From assembly GCF_012641515.1 (NCBI RefSeq), contig NZ_JABAHY010000002.1, positions 214,371-278,370 on the forward strand: a DNA stretch of 64,000 nucleotides, written 5' to 3'. The stretch is from Nesterenkonia sedimenti. GTDB lineage: Bacteria; Actinomycetota; Actinomycetes; Actinomycetales; Micrococcaceae. The notes beneath the pieces were generated by a model that saw only the letters and a list, made by a program, of their open reading frames with translations, made no database searches and was not told the DNA's origin. Below, piece by piece: positions 33,734 through 41,958 of the stretch. The first letter of the stretch is position 1. Each line of letters begins with the position of its first letter. A program made the translations under genes and the position numbers.

Positions 33734-34151
33734 TCACTCGGCGTCGATCTCCTCAGGCGGATAAAGCGTGGGGCTGTCCTCGTTTGAGCTCTGCGCCCGG
33801 TCATCGAGGAAGGCCATCACGACCTGAGGTGAGCCGGAGAGACCCATGGTGAACTCCGTGACCTCGATCTCCTTGGGGCGCTCGATGGTGCCGGCATAGA
33901 CCGCGCCTTCGAACTGATCAACCCCCGCGGGGGCCTCATGCTCCTGCCATTGCTCGAGTTCCCCAGGATTCGTGTATAGATCTCCGCCTGGTCACGCAGG
34001 GTGATGCGCACACTGCCGTCATCCTCGTTGCACTTTCCGAGCGCTCCTCAATCTCTAGGGCGTCGCTGGGTTCATTGCAGGCAGTGGTTGCCATTAAGAG
34101 GCCAGTGCCGGCTATTGCGGTGGCAGCAGTCGGCAGCTTCGGGCGGTTCAC
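33734..34151 (-). pseudogene. Lipoprotein gene with frameshifts
   Basis: GTG 34151 begins a lipoprotein signal (MNRPKLPTAATAIAG, then LLMATTAC with the lipobox Cys). After about 38 residues that frame becomes nonsense. A second frame reads NEDDGSVRITLRDQAEIYT. A third reads ELEQWQEHEAPAGVDQFEGA and later RPKEIEVTEFTMGLSGSP to a normal end at 33734-33736. The three pieces join into one coherent protein only with two frameshifts. The GTG overlaps the stop of the upstream gene (GTGA), so this was the second gene of an operon. Two lesions make a sequencing error less likely than decay. Confidence 0.65.
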
Positions 34152-35056
34152 AGTGATTGACCCTCCAGATTCTCAACGACACTCAAAATTCGGGAGCGCA
34201 GCGCCTGTGCCTCCTCGGAGAAGGCCTTCTGCCTCCGGGTGTATTCAGCGCGACCTGCTGGTTCCTCGATGCGCACCGGCTCATAGCCCCAGTCCTGCAG
34301 GTCATAGGGAGAGGCGCGCATATCCAGCTCACGGATTCGCCAGGCTAAGTCGAAACAGTCCAGCAGAAGATCACTGCTGACGGCGGGGATGAGCTTATAG
34401 GCCCATTTATAAAGGTCCATATTCGCGTGCAGACAGCCCGGCTGCTCCATCTGAATCTGGGTTTCCCTGCTGGGCTGCAGGGTATTCAACGGTTTGGCCG
34501 AAGGGGTGTAAAAGCGGAAGGCATCAAAGTGGGTGCAGCGGATATTCAGTGACTCCACCACCTCATCGGTACCCTCGGCGCCGAGCCGAAGGGAGACCTG
34601 GTCATGACGCTGACCGTGCTGAGCAGACCGGTAGACCATGGCCCACTCATGCAGGCCGAAACAGCCCAGTTGGGCAGGCCGTGCCGCGGTCTGACTGAGC
34701 AGCCTTTGGGCGAAGTCGATGATGGAGGCCCGCTCGGTGCAGAAGGCGGCGACGTCGACAGTGGCACCGCCGCTATCGGTGCCATCCGGAACTGTAGCGT
34801 AGAACTTCCAGCTGGCCTGCTCACCGGTGCCGGCGCCCTCCAATATCTGGCCCGCACCGGGATGCCAGCGCGCGAGCTGGCCGGGTTTGAAGGAGTAGTA
34901 GGTGAAGAGGAAATCCTCCACCGGATGTTTCTTGCCGGCATGGCGGCGGGCCAGGAAGTCTTCGGTGTAGCGCTGGACCTTCTGATGGTGGGCAGCGGCG
35001 CGCTCACGGTGCTCCTCGGTGGGGATAACCGTCGCGGTGGGGGAGAGGGCAGGCAC
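34148..35056 (-). CDS. Conserved actinobacterial protein, often labelled 3-methyladenine DNA glycosylase
   Basis: 302 residues starting with GTG. Conserved blocks are HPVEDFLFTYYSFKPGQLARW, CFGLHEWAMVYR and FDAFRFYTPSA. I recall this family as commonly annotated 3-methyladenine DNA glycosylase, but I see none of the helix-hairpin-helix or catalytic Asp features of AlkA/Tag, so I do not assign that activity. GGGAGG lies 7 nt before GTG 35056. A lipoprotein gene, now frameshifted, was coupled downstream. Confidence 0.7.
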   Translation of the reverse strand: MPALSPTATVIPTEEHRERAAAHHQKVQRYTEDFLARRHAGKKHPVEDFLFTYYSFKPGQLARWHPGAGQILEGAGTGEQASWKFYATVPDGTDSGGATVDVAAFCTERASIIDFAQRLLSQTAARPAQLGCFGLHEWAMVYRSAQHGQRHDQVSLRLGAEGTDEVVESLNIRCTHFDAFRFYTPSAKPLNTLQPSRETQIQMEQPGCLHANMDLYKWAYKLIPAVSSDLLLDCFDLAWRIRELDMRASPYDLQDWGYEPVRIEEPAGRAEYTRRQKAFSEEAQALRSRILSVVENLEGQSL

Positions 35057-35192
35057 AGTGTTCCTCCCTACCAGAGAGTCAAAGGACCCAGCAAAGTTTT
35101 CAGCGTTCTTCCAGATTCGACACGGAAACCTGCAGAGGGCTGGACTGGGCCTGGAGAATCGCTACACTGGGAATCGTATCTCGCACCTGAAA

Positions 35193-35237
35193 CTTGTGGG
35201 CGACAGGATCCCGAACGGGAAACCTGTCGCCCACAAG
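35193..35237. repeat. Perfect 15-bp-stem hairpin between lysC and the 34148 gene
   Basis: The arms CTTGTGGGCGACAGG and CCTGTCGCCCACAAG are perfect, with a 15-nt loop that can pair internally (TCCCG/CGGGA). It lies 17 bp after the lysC stop. There is no U-tract on either strand, so it is not a classical terminator. A TACACT hexamer at 35163-35168 on the plus strand could transcribe it. Confidence 0.6.
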
Positions 35238-35253
35238 CCGTTAACGTGCGGTT

Positions 35254-36537
35254 TTACCGGCCGGTGCCGGCGTAGACCTTGGCCTCCTCATCGGAGTCCA
35301 GGTCGAAAGCGGTGTGGATGGCCTGTACGGCCTTATCCATATCCTCGATATCGGTGATCACCGAGACGCGGATCTCCGAGGTGGAGATCAGCATGATGTT
35401 GATACCGGCATCGGAGAGCGCGGAGAAGAACCGGGCCGAGACTCCGGGGTGGTTACGCATACCGCCGCCGACCAGGGAGACCTTGGCCACCTGCTCGGCG
35501 AAGTCCAGGTTGTCGAAACCGATCTCTTCCTTCCGCTCCAACAGCAGGCGCTGAGCCTTATCCCCATCGGAGCCAGAGAGGGTGAAGCTGATATTGGTCT
35601 TGCCGGTGGCCACCGAGATGTCCTGGACGATCATGTCGATGTTGATCCCGGCCTCAGCGATCGGGTTGAAGACCGCGGCGGCCTTCCCGGGGGCGTCCGG
35701 GACGCCGGTGATGGTGAGCTTGCCTTCAGAGGCGTCGTGGGCGACGCCGGAGATGATGGGCTGTTCCAAGGGATCGCCTTCCTTGATGGGGACTTGATCG
35801 GTCTCTTCGGGGATAACCCAGGTGCCTTCTTTATCGGTGAAGCTGGAGCGAACATGCAGCTTCACGCCGAACCGCCGGGCGTATTCCACACTGCGCAGGT
35901 GCAGCACCTTGGTGCCGGCCGCTGCCATCTCCAACATGTCCTCACTGGAGATGGTGTCGATCTTCTGCGCATTCTTCACCACACGCGGATCGGCGGTGAA
36001 GACCCCGTCCACATCGGTGTAGATCTCGCAGACATCGGCATTCAGCGCAGCCGCCAGGGCCACGGCGGTGGTGTCGGAGCCGCCACGGCCCATAGTGGTG
36101 ATGTCTTTGGATTCCCGGCTCATGCCCTGGAACCCGGCCACAATACTGATGTGTCCGTCGTCGAGGGCTTCCTGCACCCGTTTGGGGGAGACCTCGATAA
36201 TTCGGGCCTTGCCGTGGATGGCGTCAGTGATCATCCCGGCCTGGGAACCGGTGAAGGACTGGGCAGTCTCACCGTGTTCATGGATGGCCATCGCCAACAG
36301 GGCCATGGACATGCGCTCGCCGGAGGAGAGGAGAATATCCATCTCCCGCAGAGGCGGGTTCTCCGTGATGTCATCGGCGAGGTCTAGGAGATCATCGGTG
36401 GTATCACCCATCGCAGAGACCACAACCACAACCTGGTTGCCGGCCTTCTTCGTCTCGACGATCCGCCGAGCCACACGTTTGATGGATTCGGCGTCCTGAA
36501 CCGAGGATCCGCCGTACTTCTGGACAATAAGGCTCAT
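35254..36537 (-). CDS. lysC: Aspartate kinase
   Basis: 427 residues starting [20 protein letters not shown], the kinase N-terminus with catalytic Lys. [11 protein letters not shown] and [20 protein letters not shown] mark the active site. Two ACT domains occupy about 260-425 ([40 protein letters not shown]). It catalyses the first step of lysine, threonine and methionine synthesis and should be feedback-inhibited through the ACT domains. In many actinobacteria lysC encodes alpha and beta subunits from one gene and asd follows; here no asd follows. Confidence 0.95.
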   Translation of the reverse strand: MSLIVQKYGGSSVQDAESIKRVARRIVETKKAGNQVVVVVSAMGDTTDDLLDLADDITENPPLREMDILLSSGERMSMALLAMAIHEHGETAQSFTGSQAGMITDAIHGKARIIEVSPKRVQEALDDGHISIVAGFQGMSRESKDITTMGRGGSDTTAVALAAALNADVCEIYTDVDGVFTADPRVVKNAQKIDTISSEDMLEMAAAGTKVLHLRSVEYARRFGVKLHVRSSFTDKEGTWVIPEETDQVPIKEGDPLEQPIISGVAHDASEGKLTITGVPDAPGKAAAVFNPIAEAGINIDMIVQDISVATGKTNISFTLSGSDGDKAQRLLLERKEEIGFDNLDFAEQVAKVSLVGGGMRNHPGVSARFFSALSDAGINIMLISTSEIRVSVITDIEDMDKAVQAIHTAFDLDSDEEAKVYAGTGR

Positions 36538-36648
36538 AGGGGTATCTGCTCACTCCCGGTGAGAGGTTGGGGATATTGGTATCAGTCTATTAGGTGTGGG
36601 GGATTCAGCCGCGGGGTACCATCCTCAGTCTCAGACTGTGAGCTGCAC

Positions 36649-37485
36649 TCAGTTATGACCCAGTACAGCACCGAGGAACTTCTGGGTCCGCTCATGCTCG
36701 GGATTGGTGAAGATCTTATCCGGGTGGCCCTCCTCGACCACGCGGCCGCCGTCGAACATCATGACCTTATGGCTGACATCGCGGGCGAAGCCCATCTCAT
36801 GGGTGACGATCAGCATGGTCACATTCGTTGTGTCAGCAACCTCACGCAGAATATTAAGCACATCACCGACCACCTCGGGGTCCAGGGCAGAGGTGACCTC
36901 ATCCAGCAGCAGGATCTCCGGATCCATAGCCAGCGCGCGGGCGATGGCCACACGCTGCTGCTGACCACCGGAGAGGCTGGTGGGATGGGCATCGGCCTTA
37001 TCCGGCAGGCCCACCTGTTCCAGCAGGGAGTGGGCGTGTTCGATCGCGTCCTTCTTCGGCCGACCCAGCACGTGGATGGGTGCCTCGATGATGTTTTCCA
37101 GCACGGTCATATTGGGGAAGAGGTTGAACTGCTGGAAGACCATGCCGATCCGGGTGCGCAGCGCCTTCTGACGCTTCTTGGAGACCGGCACACGTTTGCC
37201 ATTGCGCTCCTCGTGGGTCAACGGCTCGCCGTCGATGAAGATATACCCACCGGTGAGCTCCTCCAGGGTCATCACCAGGCGCAGAATCGTGGTCTTACCG
37301 GAGCCTGAGGGGCCGATCAGTGTGACGCGCTCACCGCGGCTGACCGTGAAGTTGAGGTCCTTGAGCACCACATTGTCACCGAAGCGCTTCTCAACATCGG
37401 TGAACTCGATGACCGGTGTCTCAGCCGACGACGACGGCGCGGCCTCCCTGGGTGCTGGAACAGTGGGGTCAGTGGGCGTAGGCAA
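36649..37485 (-). CDS. ehuA: Ectoine/hydroxyectoine ABC importer, ATP-binding protein
   Basis: 278 residues from TTG 37485, with GGAGAAG 4 nt before it. Walker A GPSGSGKTT at about 57-65, signature LSGGQQQRV and Walker B ILLLDEVTSALDP, then the switch His in VTHEM. It belongs to the polar-amino-acid ATPase family. Its 17-bp overlap with ehuD and its place in an ehuB-C-D-A order identify it. The first 25 residues are Pro/Ser/Ala-rich and not conserved. It powers uptake of the osmoprotectants ectoine and hydroxyectoine. Confidence 0.85.
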   Translation of the reverse strand: MPTPTDPTVPAPREAAPSSSAETPVIEFTDVEKRFGDNVVLKDLNFTVSRGERVTLIGPSGSGKTTILRLVMTLEELTGGYIFIDGEPLTHEERNGKRVPVSKKRQKALRTRIGMVFQQFNLFPNMTVLENIIEAPIHVLGRPKKDAIEHAHSLLEQVGLPDKADAHPTSLSGGQQQRVAIARALAMDPEILLLDEVTSALDPEVVGDVLNILREVADTTNVTMLIVTHEMGFARDVSHKVMMFDGGRVVEEGHPDKIFTNPEHERTQKFLGAVLGHN

Positions 37486-38194
37486 GACGCTTCTCCAATC
37501 GATTGACCAGAAGGGCAGTGGGGTAGCTGGCGGCCAGGAAGATCAACCCGGCGATGGTGACCGGTTCGTTGTACCGGAAGGTGTTTCCGCCGATATCGGA
37601 AACTGCCAGGGTCACCATTTCCGCAGCACCGATGGCATAGAGGAAAGGGGTGTCCTTGAACATCGAGATCGCGTAGTTACCCAGGGACGGGATAGTCGAA
37701 CGCAGTGCCTGGGGGATGACGACCTTTCGCCAAGTCCGCACTGCCGACATCGACAGGGCGGTGGTGGCCTCCCACTGGCCCTTGGGCACGGATTCGATAC
37801 CCGCCCGGTAGACCTCAGACATATAGGTGGCGTAGTGGACACCGAAGACGATGACGCCGATGGTGATTGCGTCCATCCACAGGAAGGCCCAGAAGAGCAG
37901 CAGCAGCTGCACCACGATCGGGGTCATGCGGATGAAATTCGCGGTCCACCGGACGATCCAGGCCAAGGGCTTGGGGAGGACCATGATCAGGATGGCGATG
38001 ATCAGACCCAATACTGCAGCGATGATCGTGCCCATGACTGTCACCAGGAGCGTGACCTGCAGGAAGGCCATGAGCATATCCGGCAGGATCTCCCAGGCGA
38101 ACTCCCAATCCCAGAAGGTGGCTCCGGGCGGCTCCTCCGAGGGGGCATCAATTTCGCCAGCCAGTAGCTGATGAGGCGAGGTCATGTTGCTCAT
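37469..38194 (-). CDS. ehuD: Ectoine/hydroxyectoine ABC importer, permease EhuD
   Basis: 241 residues with five membrane helices and the His/Glu/Gln/Arg-type permease motif ATTALSMSAVRTWRKVVIPQAL near residue 150. The opening (MLMAFLQVTLLVTVMGTII) and MTPIVVQLLLLFW are as in EhuD. It starts at ATG 38194, adjacent to the ehuC stop at 38195, and overlaps ehuA. Confidence 0.85.
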   Translation of the reverse strand: MSNMTSPHQLLAGEIDAPSEEPPGATFWDWEFAWEILPDMLMAFLQVTLLVTVMGTIIAAVLGLIIAILIMVLPKPLAWIVRWTANFIRMTPIVVQLLLLFWAFLWMDAITIGVIVFGVHYATYMSEVYRAGIESVPKGQWEATTALSMSAVRTWRKVVIPQALRSTIPSLGNYAISMFKDTPFLYAIGAAEMVTLAVSDIGGNTFRYNEPVTIAGLIFLAASYPTALLVNRLEKRLAYAH

Positions 38195-39010
38195 TTACTT
38201 CCCCTCCTTCGCCTGTGCTGCATCCTGCTGAACCGGTACGGCAGCATCTGGTGGTGCCGCCTTCGGATCGGGGGAGAGGATTTCTCTCAGGGAGGGGCCC
38301 CGGCCCAGTTTGTGCTTGGCTCGCGCCTCAAGAATCTGCATGAACAGGGTCAGAATCAGGGCGAGGATGAAGTAGCTGACCAATCCCACAAAGGCGTGGG
38401 AGAACCAGATATCGGTGGGTCGGCGCAGATTATCCAGCTCAAAGGTGAGGTCATTGATTCCCGGCAGGATGTAGACGATGGCGCTGCCTTTGAGCAGATG
38501 GACCCACAGATTGGTCAGTGAAGGAATCATCAGCGCCCAGGCCTGGGGGAAGATGATGCGCCGCATCTTATGCGGCCAAGACATGGACAAGGCGGTGGTG
38601 GCCTCCCACTGACCTTTCGAAACCGTGGTCAGTGATGCTCGGACTGCTTCGGCCCCGTAGGCCCCGTAGTTGATACCCAGGGCAGTGATGCCGATCAGGA
38701 AGTTATTGCGAACGAAGTCCTCGCCAGGCAGTCCCGGATTGGCCATCCAGAATAGGGGCAGGACGTAGACCATCCAGAACAGCAGCACCAGCAGGGAGAT
38801 ACCGCGGAAGAACTCAATGATTACGCGGGCCGGCCCGCGAACCCACAGGCTGGGTGAGCCGGCCATGAGGCCTAAGACGACTGCGACGACGAAGGCCAGA
38901 GCACCGCCGAGCAGGGTGAGTTGAATTGTGGTCAGCAGGCCGTCGATCAGACGCTCCGAGAAGTTGTTCAACGCCTCGAAGTACTGTGGCCAGTCCTCAA
39001 ACCAGTCCAT
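38195..39010 (-). CDS. ehuC: Ectoine/hydroxyectoine ABC importer, permease EhuC
   Basis: 271 residues. The conserved permease motif is WEATTALSMSWPHKMRRIIF near residue 130, with membrane helices before and after it. The N-terminal TTIQLTLLGGALAFVVAVVL is typical. A non-conserved tail of about 40 residues ends PVQQDAAQAKEGK. A hairpin in the 96-bp gap after ehuB could lower its expression relative to the binding protein. Confidence 0.85.
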   Translation of the reverse strand: MDWFEDWPQYFEALNNFSERLIDGLLTTIQLTLLGGALAFVVAVVLGLMAGSPSLWVRGPARVIIEFFRGISLLVLLFWMVYVLPLFWMANPGLPGEDFVRNNFLIGITALGINYGAYGAEAVRASLTTVSKGQWEATTALSMSWPHKMRRIIFPQAWALMIPSLTNLWVHLLKGSAIVYILPGINDLTFELDNLRRPTDIWFSHAFVGLVSYFILALILTLFMQILEARAKHKLGRGPSLREILSPDPKAAPPDAAVPVQQDAAQAKEGK

Positions 39011-39048
39011 GGATTCTTTGCCGCTCCTTGAGCCTCAGTGTGTTGGCG

Positions 39049-39089
39049 GACGAAGCGGCCGACCCCCGTGGGGATCGGCCGCATCTTCG
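39049..39089 (-). terminator. Intercistronic hairpin between ehuB and ehuC
   Basis: GACGAAGCGGCCGA pairs with TCGGCCGC-AT-CTTCGTC. It has no U-tract, so it probably acts as an mRNA stabiliser or partial terminator that keeps the binding protein more abundant than the permeases. Confidence 0.6.
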
Positions 39090-39106
39090 TCAGCGCGATG
39101 AAGGGA

Positions 39107-40033
39107 TCAGTCGAGGTACTGCTCGTTCAGTGCCTCGATATCGCCCTCGCAGAGCTCTTCGGTAGTCAGCTCAGCCGGAGGAATCTCCTCGTCGGTGAAG
39201 CCGTACTCGCCGATGATGTCGAGCAGCTCGCCGCTGTCCTTCAGATCAGCCAGGACATCGTTGTACTCACCGAGCAGCTCATCGTCAGCAAAGCGGAAGA
39301 CAGTGGAACCGGCCGAGACTTCATGGGCGAAGTTCTCGGTGACCTCCAGGCCGTCCATTTCGCCAGCCATAGCTTCCAGGGAGATCGCGGTCAGAGCGAA
39401 CACATCAGCGCGTCCGCCTTCAACGAAGTCAACACCGTCTTCGGCACTACCCACACCTTCAGCGTCTACGCCGACCTCTTCGGCATATCCGGCCTCAACG
39501 CCTGCAGTCAGAGTGACAACCTCGATGCCGTGTTCCTCCTGGGCCTCAGCGAGGTCCTCGAAGTCGTGGACATCATAGGGGTTGCCCTCTTCGACCAGGA
39601 ACGCGGTGGTGTACATGATCTCTGGCTCGGAGAAGGAGGCCTGCTCACAGCGGTCCGGAGTAATGGACATGCCTGCTGCCACCACGTCCCACTGGCCGGA
39701 GTTCAGGCCGGGGATGAGGCTGTCCCAGTCGGTGAGTTCAGCTTCAACGTCGTAGCCGAGCTGCTCGCCCAGGATCTCCTCCGTCAGCGCAAGAGCTGCA
39801 CCGGTGGCTTCACCGTCATCGTCCAGCCAGGAGTAGGGCTCCTCGCCAGCGATCGCCACGGTGAGGGTCTCGCCCTCTTCAATGGTGAGTTCTTCACCCT
39901 GTTCGACGTTGGCATCCTCGTCGGATACCGCATCGCCGTTGTCGTCACCGTTGTCTCCGCCGCAGGCGGTCAGTGCCAGCAGAGCAGCACTGGAGAGTGC
40001 GCCGACACGCAGCGCGGAAGTTTTGAAACTCAT
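39107..40033 (-). CDS. ehuB: Ectoine/hydroxyectoine ABC importer, binding lipoprotein
   Basis: 308 residues. Signal peptide with lipobox LTACGG, lipidated Cys at 24, then an acidic linker of about 30 residues. The solute-binding family 3 core has LTVAIAGEEPYSWLDDDGEA, DWDSLIPGLNSGQWDVVAAG and ITPDRCEQASFSEPEI, which match EhuB features. A highly acidic surface is visible, as in halotolerant species. It is the first gene of ehuBCDA; its promoter region carries nested inverted repeats. Confidence 0.87.
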   Translation of the reverse strand: MSFKTSALRVGALSSAALLALTACGGDNGDDNGDAVSDEDANVEQGEELTIEEGETLTVAIAGEEPYSWLDDDGEATGAALALTEEILGEQLGYDVEAELTDWDSLIPGLNSGQWDVVAAGMSITPDRCEQASFSEPEIMYTTAFLVEEGNPYDVHDFEDLAEAQEEHGIEVVTLTAGVEAGYAEEVGVDAEGVGSAEDGVDFVEGGRADVFALTAISLEAMAGEMDGLEVTENFAHEVSAGSTVFRFADDELLGEYNDVLADLKDSGELLDIIGEYGFTDEEIPPAELTTEELCEGDIEALNEQYLD

Positions 40034-40082
40034 CTGGTACTTACCTCAGTTTCCTCATGGTCGGTTATGCGAGTGGATACCT

Positions 40083-40122
40083 TTACCGGTGGTAAGACTG
40101 ACGATGATCTTACGCCCGGTAA
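40083..40122. promoter_or_regulatory. Nested inverted repeats in the ehuB promoter
   Basis: The outer arms TTACCGG (40083-40089) and CCGGTAA (40116-40122) enclose inner arms GTAAG (40092-40096) and CTTAC (40109-40113). All are centred on the same point about 70 bp before ehuB, a likely regulator site. Confidence 0.55.
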
Positions 40123-40344
40123 GCACGCGTATCTACCCCTACGCTATGGATAAAGCCAGGATTTACAAACTGAATCTCCTGATGGAGACGCAGATTCGAC
40201 CCCTGGGATGACTTCAGGAAATTCTGGGGAAATTTAGTACCTAGGGGCGGGGATCCGCAGGATATCCACGGAGTTCGGGGGGTTGGATATCTCTGACAAT
40301 TCAGCTGCAGTTTCTCTGCATCACAAGTCGATAAACTTTTCTTC

Positions 40345-40369
40345 GGATGCGTGGATATGCCGTGCATCC
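40345..40369. promoter_or_regulatory. Inverted repeat before the 2-hydroxyacid dehydrogenase gene
   Basis: GGATGC (40345-40350) and GCATCC (40364-40369) are separated by 13 bp, ending 39 bp before ATG 40409. Confidence 0.35.
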
Positions 40370-40408
40370 TTCCCGGAGACGGTGCCACTACGTCAAGAAA
40401 GAGGTCCC

Positions 40409-41362
40409 ATGAGCGGCAAGAGAATTCTGATCACGACTGACTATCTCAAACCTGGGGATGAGGTTGACCAGTTCCTACGTGACCAGAGTTATGAGCCCAT
40501 CTACCGGCCGATGGGAGGGGCCACCGCACAAGAACTGATCGAGGCGCTGCAGGATGTGATCGGCGCCTTGGTCGCCAATGACCCACTTACCGATGAGGTA
40601 CTGTCTCAGACTCCGCAGTTGCGGGCCATTGTCCGCACCGGGGTGGGGTATGACTCAGTGGATATCGAGGCAGCTGCTCGGTATGGGATTACCGTCAGCA
40701 ACCTCCCGGGCGTCAACGCGAATGCGGTAGCTGAGTACACCCTCGGGCTCATCATCGCCGCGGCCCGTCGTCTGGTGCAGTCAGCCATCGGGGTTCAAGC
40801 AGGCGGCTGGCCGCGGGAGGATGGACAGGAGCTGCGCGGGGCCACCCTGGGTCTGATCGGCTATGGGGCGATCGCCAAAGCGGTTGTTCCACTGGCCAGG
40901 GCATTTGGGATGCGGGTCCTCTGCTCAACAGGAAACCTCGAGCCTGAGCCACTGGATGGAGTCGAGTTCACGGACCTCAACACGCTGCTTGCTGCATCCG
41001 ATTACGTCTCCATCCACACGGCCCTGAATGAACGTACCCGCGGGATGATCGGTGCGGAGCAGCTTCAGCTGATGAAACCTCAAGCGATCCTGATCAACAC
41101 CGCCCGGGGCCCAATCGTTGACGAAAACGCCCTCAGCCACGCAGTTCAGCAGGGGCAGATCCGCGGTGCAGCCCTCGATGTCGCCTCCGAAGAGCCCCTG
41201 CCTGCGGATTCACCACTGAGAGCGCACGAGAACATCGTCGTCTATTCTCATCTTGCCGGTCAGACAGCTCAGGCGCGGGCCGCCGCGGGCTTAAAGGGCG
41301 CCCGCGAGCTCCTGGCATCCCTCAACGGCACCCCCGAGTATCCGGTGACCTCAGCTGAGTGA
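40409..41362 (+). CDS. D-2-hydroxyacid dehydrogenase (phosphoglycerate dehydrogenase-like)
   Basis: 317 residues. It has [17 protein letters not shown], the NAD-binding [17 protein letters not shown], the catalytic Arg in [11 protein letters not shown], Glu in EEPLP and His in SHLAGQT. It lacks the C-terminal ACT/intervening domains of full SerA, so hydroxypyruvate/2-hydroxyacid reductase activity is as likely as serine synthesis. GAGG lies 5 nt before ATG 40409; open frame upstream to 40283 has no ribosome site. It overlaps the recR 3' end by 12 bp. It is divergent from the ehu operon. Confidence 0.87.
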   Translation: MSGKRILITTDYLKPGDEVDQFLRDQSYEPIYRPMGGATAQELIEALQDVIGALVANDPLTDEVLSQTPQLRAIVRTGVGYDSVDIEAAARYGITVSNLPGVNANAVAEYTLGLIIAAARRLVQSAIGVQAGGWPREDGQELRGATLGLIGYGAIAKAVVPLARAFGMRVLCSTGNLEPEPLDGVEFTDLNTLLAASDYVSIHTALNERTRGMIGAEQLQLMKPQAILINTARGPIVDENALSHAVQQGQIRGAALDVASEEPLPADSPLRAHENIVVYSHLAGQTAQARAAAGLKGARELLASLNGTPEYPVTSAE

Positions 41363-41947
41363 GGTACGGCCTTCGAAGGCCCGGCCCAGGGTCACGTCAT
41401 CGGCGTATTCCAGATCCCCGCCCACGGGTAGGCCTGAGGCCAGGCGGGTGATCTTGATGCCGATCGACCCCAGCATCCGCACCAGATAGGTGGAGGTGGC
41501 TTCACCTTCCAGATTGGGGTCGGTGGCGATGATGACCTCTTGGATCGCGTCATCGGAAAGTCGGTTCAGCAGCTCCCGGATATGCAGCTGATCAGGTCCA
41601 ATGCCTGCGATGGGGTTAATGGCCCCGCCGAGGACGTGATACCGGCCCCGGAACGACCGGGTGCGCTCGATGGCCATAACGTCCTTGGACTCCTCGACCA
41701 CGCAGATCACCGAGGCATCCCTGCGAGTGTCCAGACAGATCCGGCACTTCGACTCCTCGGAGACGTTGAAGCAGATCTCGCAGAACTGGACCTTGTCCTT
41801 GACCGTGCGGATCGCATCAGCCAGCCGGCGCATATCCTCGGCGTCGGCCTCCAGGATATGGAAGGCCACACGCTGAGCTGACTTCGGGCCGATACCGGGA
41901 AGCCTGCCGAGCTCGTCGATCAGGTCTTGGACTGCGCCTTCATACAC
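41351..41947 (-). CDS. recR: Recombination protein RecR
   Basis: 198 residues, the usual length. HhH motif [18 protein letters not shown] at about 13-30, a zinc finger with C56, C59, C68 and C71, then the Toprim domain ([20 protein letters not shown]). It acts with RecF/RecO in loading RecA on gapped DNA. It is 11 bp downstream of dnaX, the conserved order; the small YbaB gene that often lies between them is absent here. Confidence 0.95.
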   Translation of the reverse strand: MYEGAVQDLIDELGRLPGIGPKSAQRVAFHILEADAEDMRRLADAIRTVKDKVQFCEICFNVSEESKCRICLDTRRDASVICVVEESKDVMAIERTRSFRGRYHVLGGAINPIAGIGPDQLHIRELLNRLSDDAIQEVIIATDPNLEGEATSTYLVRMLGSIGIKITRLASGLPVGGDLEYADDVTLGRAFEGRTSLS

Positions 41948-41958
41948 AATGGACCAGT

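Larger units (their letters stand above)
40034..40408. other. Divergent intergenic region ehuB / 2-hydroxyacid dehydrogenase
   Basis: 375 bp without a gene. It holds nested inverted repeats at 40083-40122 near ehuB and GGATGC/GCATCC arms at 40345-40369 near the dehydrogenase. The heptamer GGATATC also recurs (about 40258 and 40286). Confidence 0.55.
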
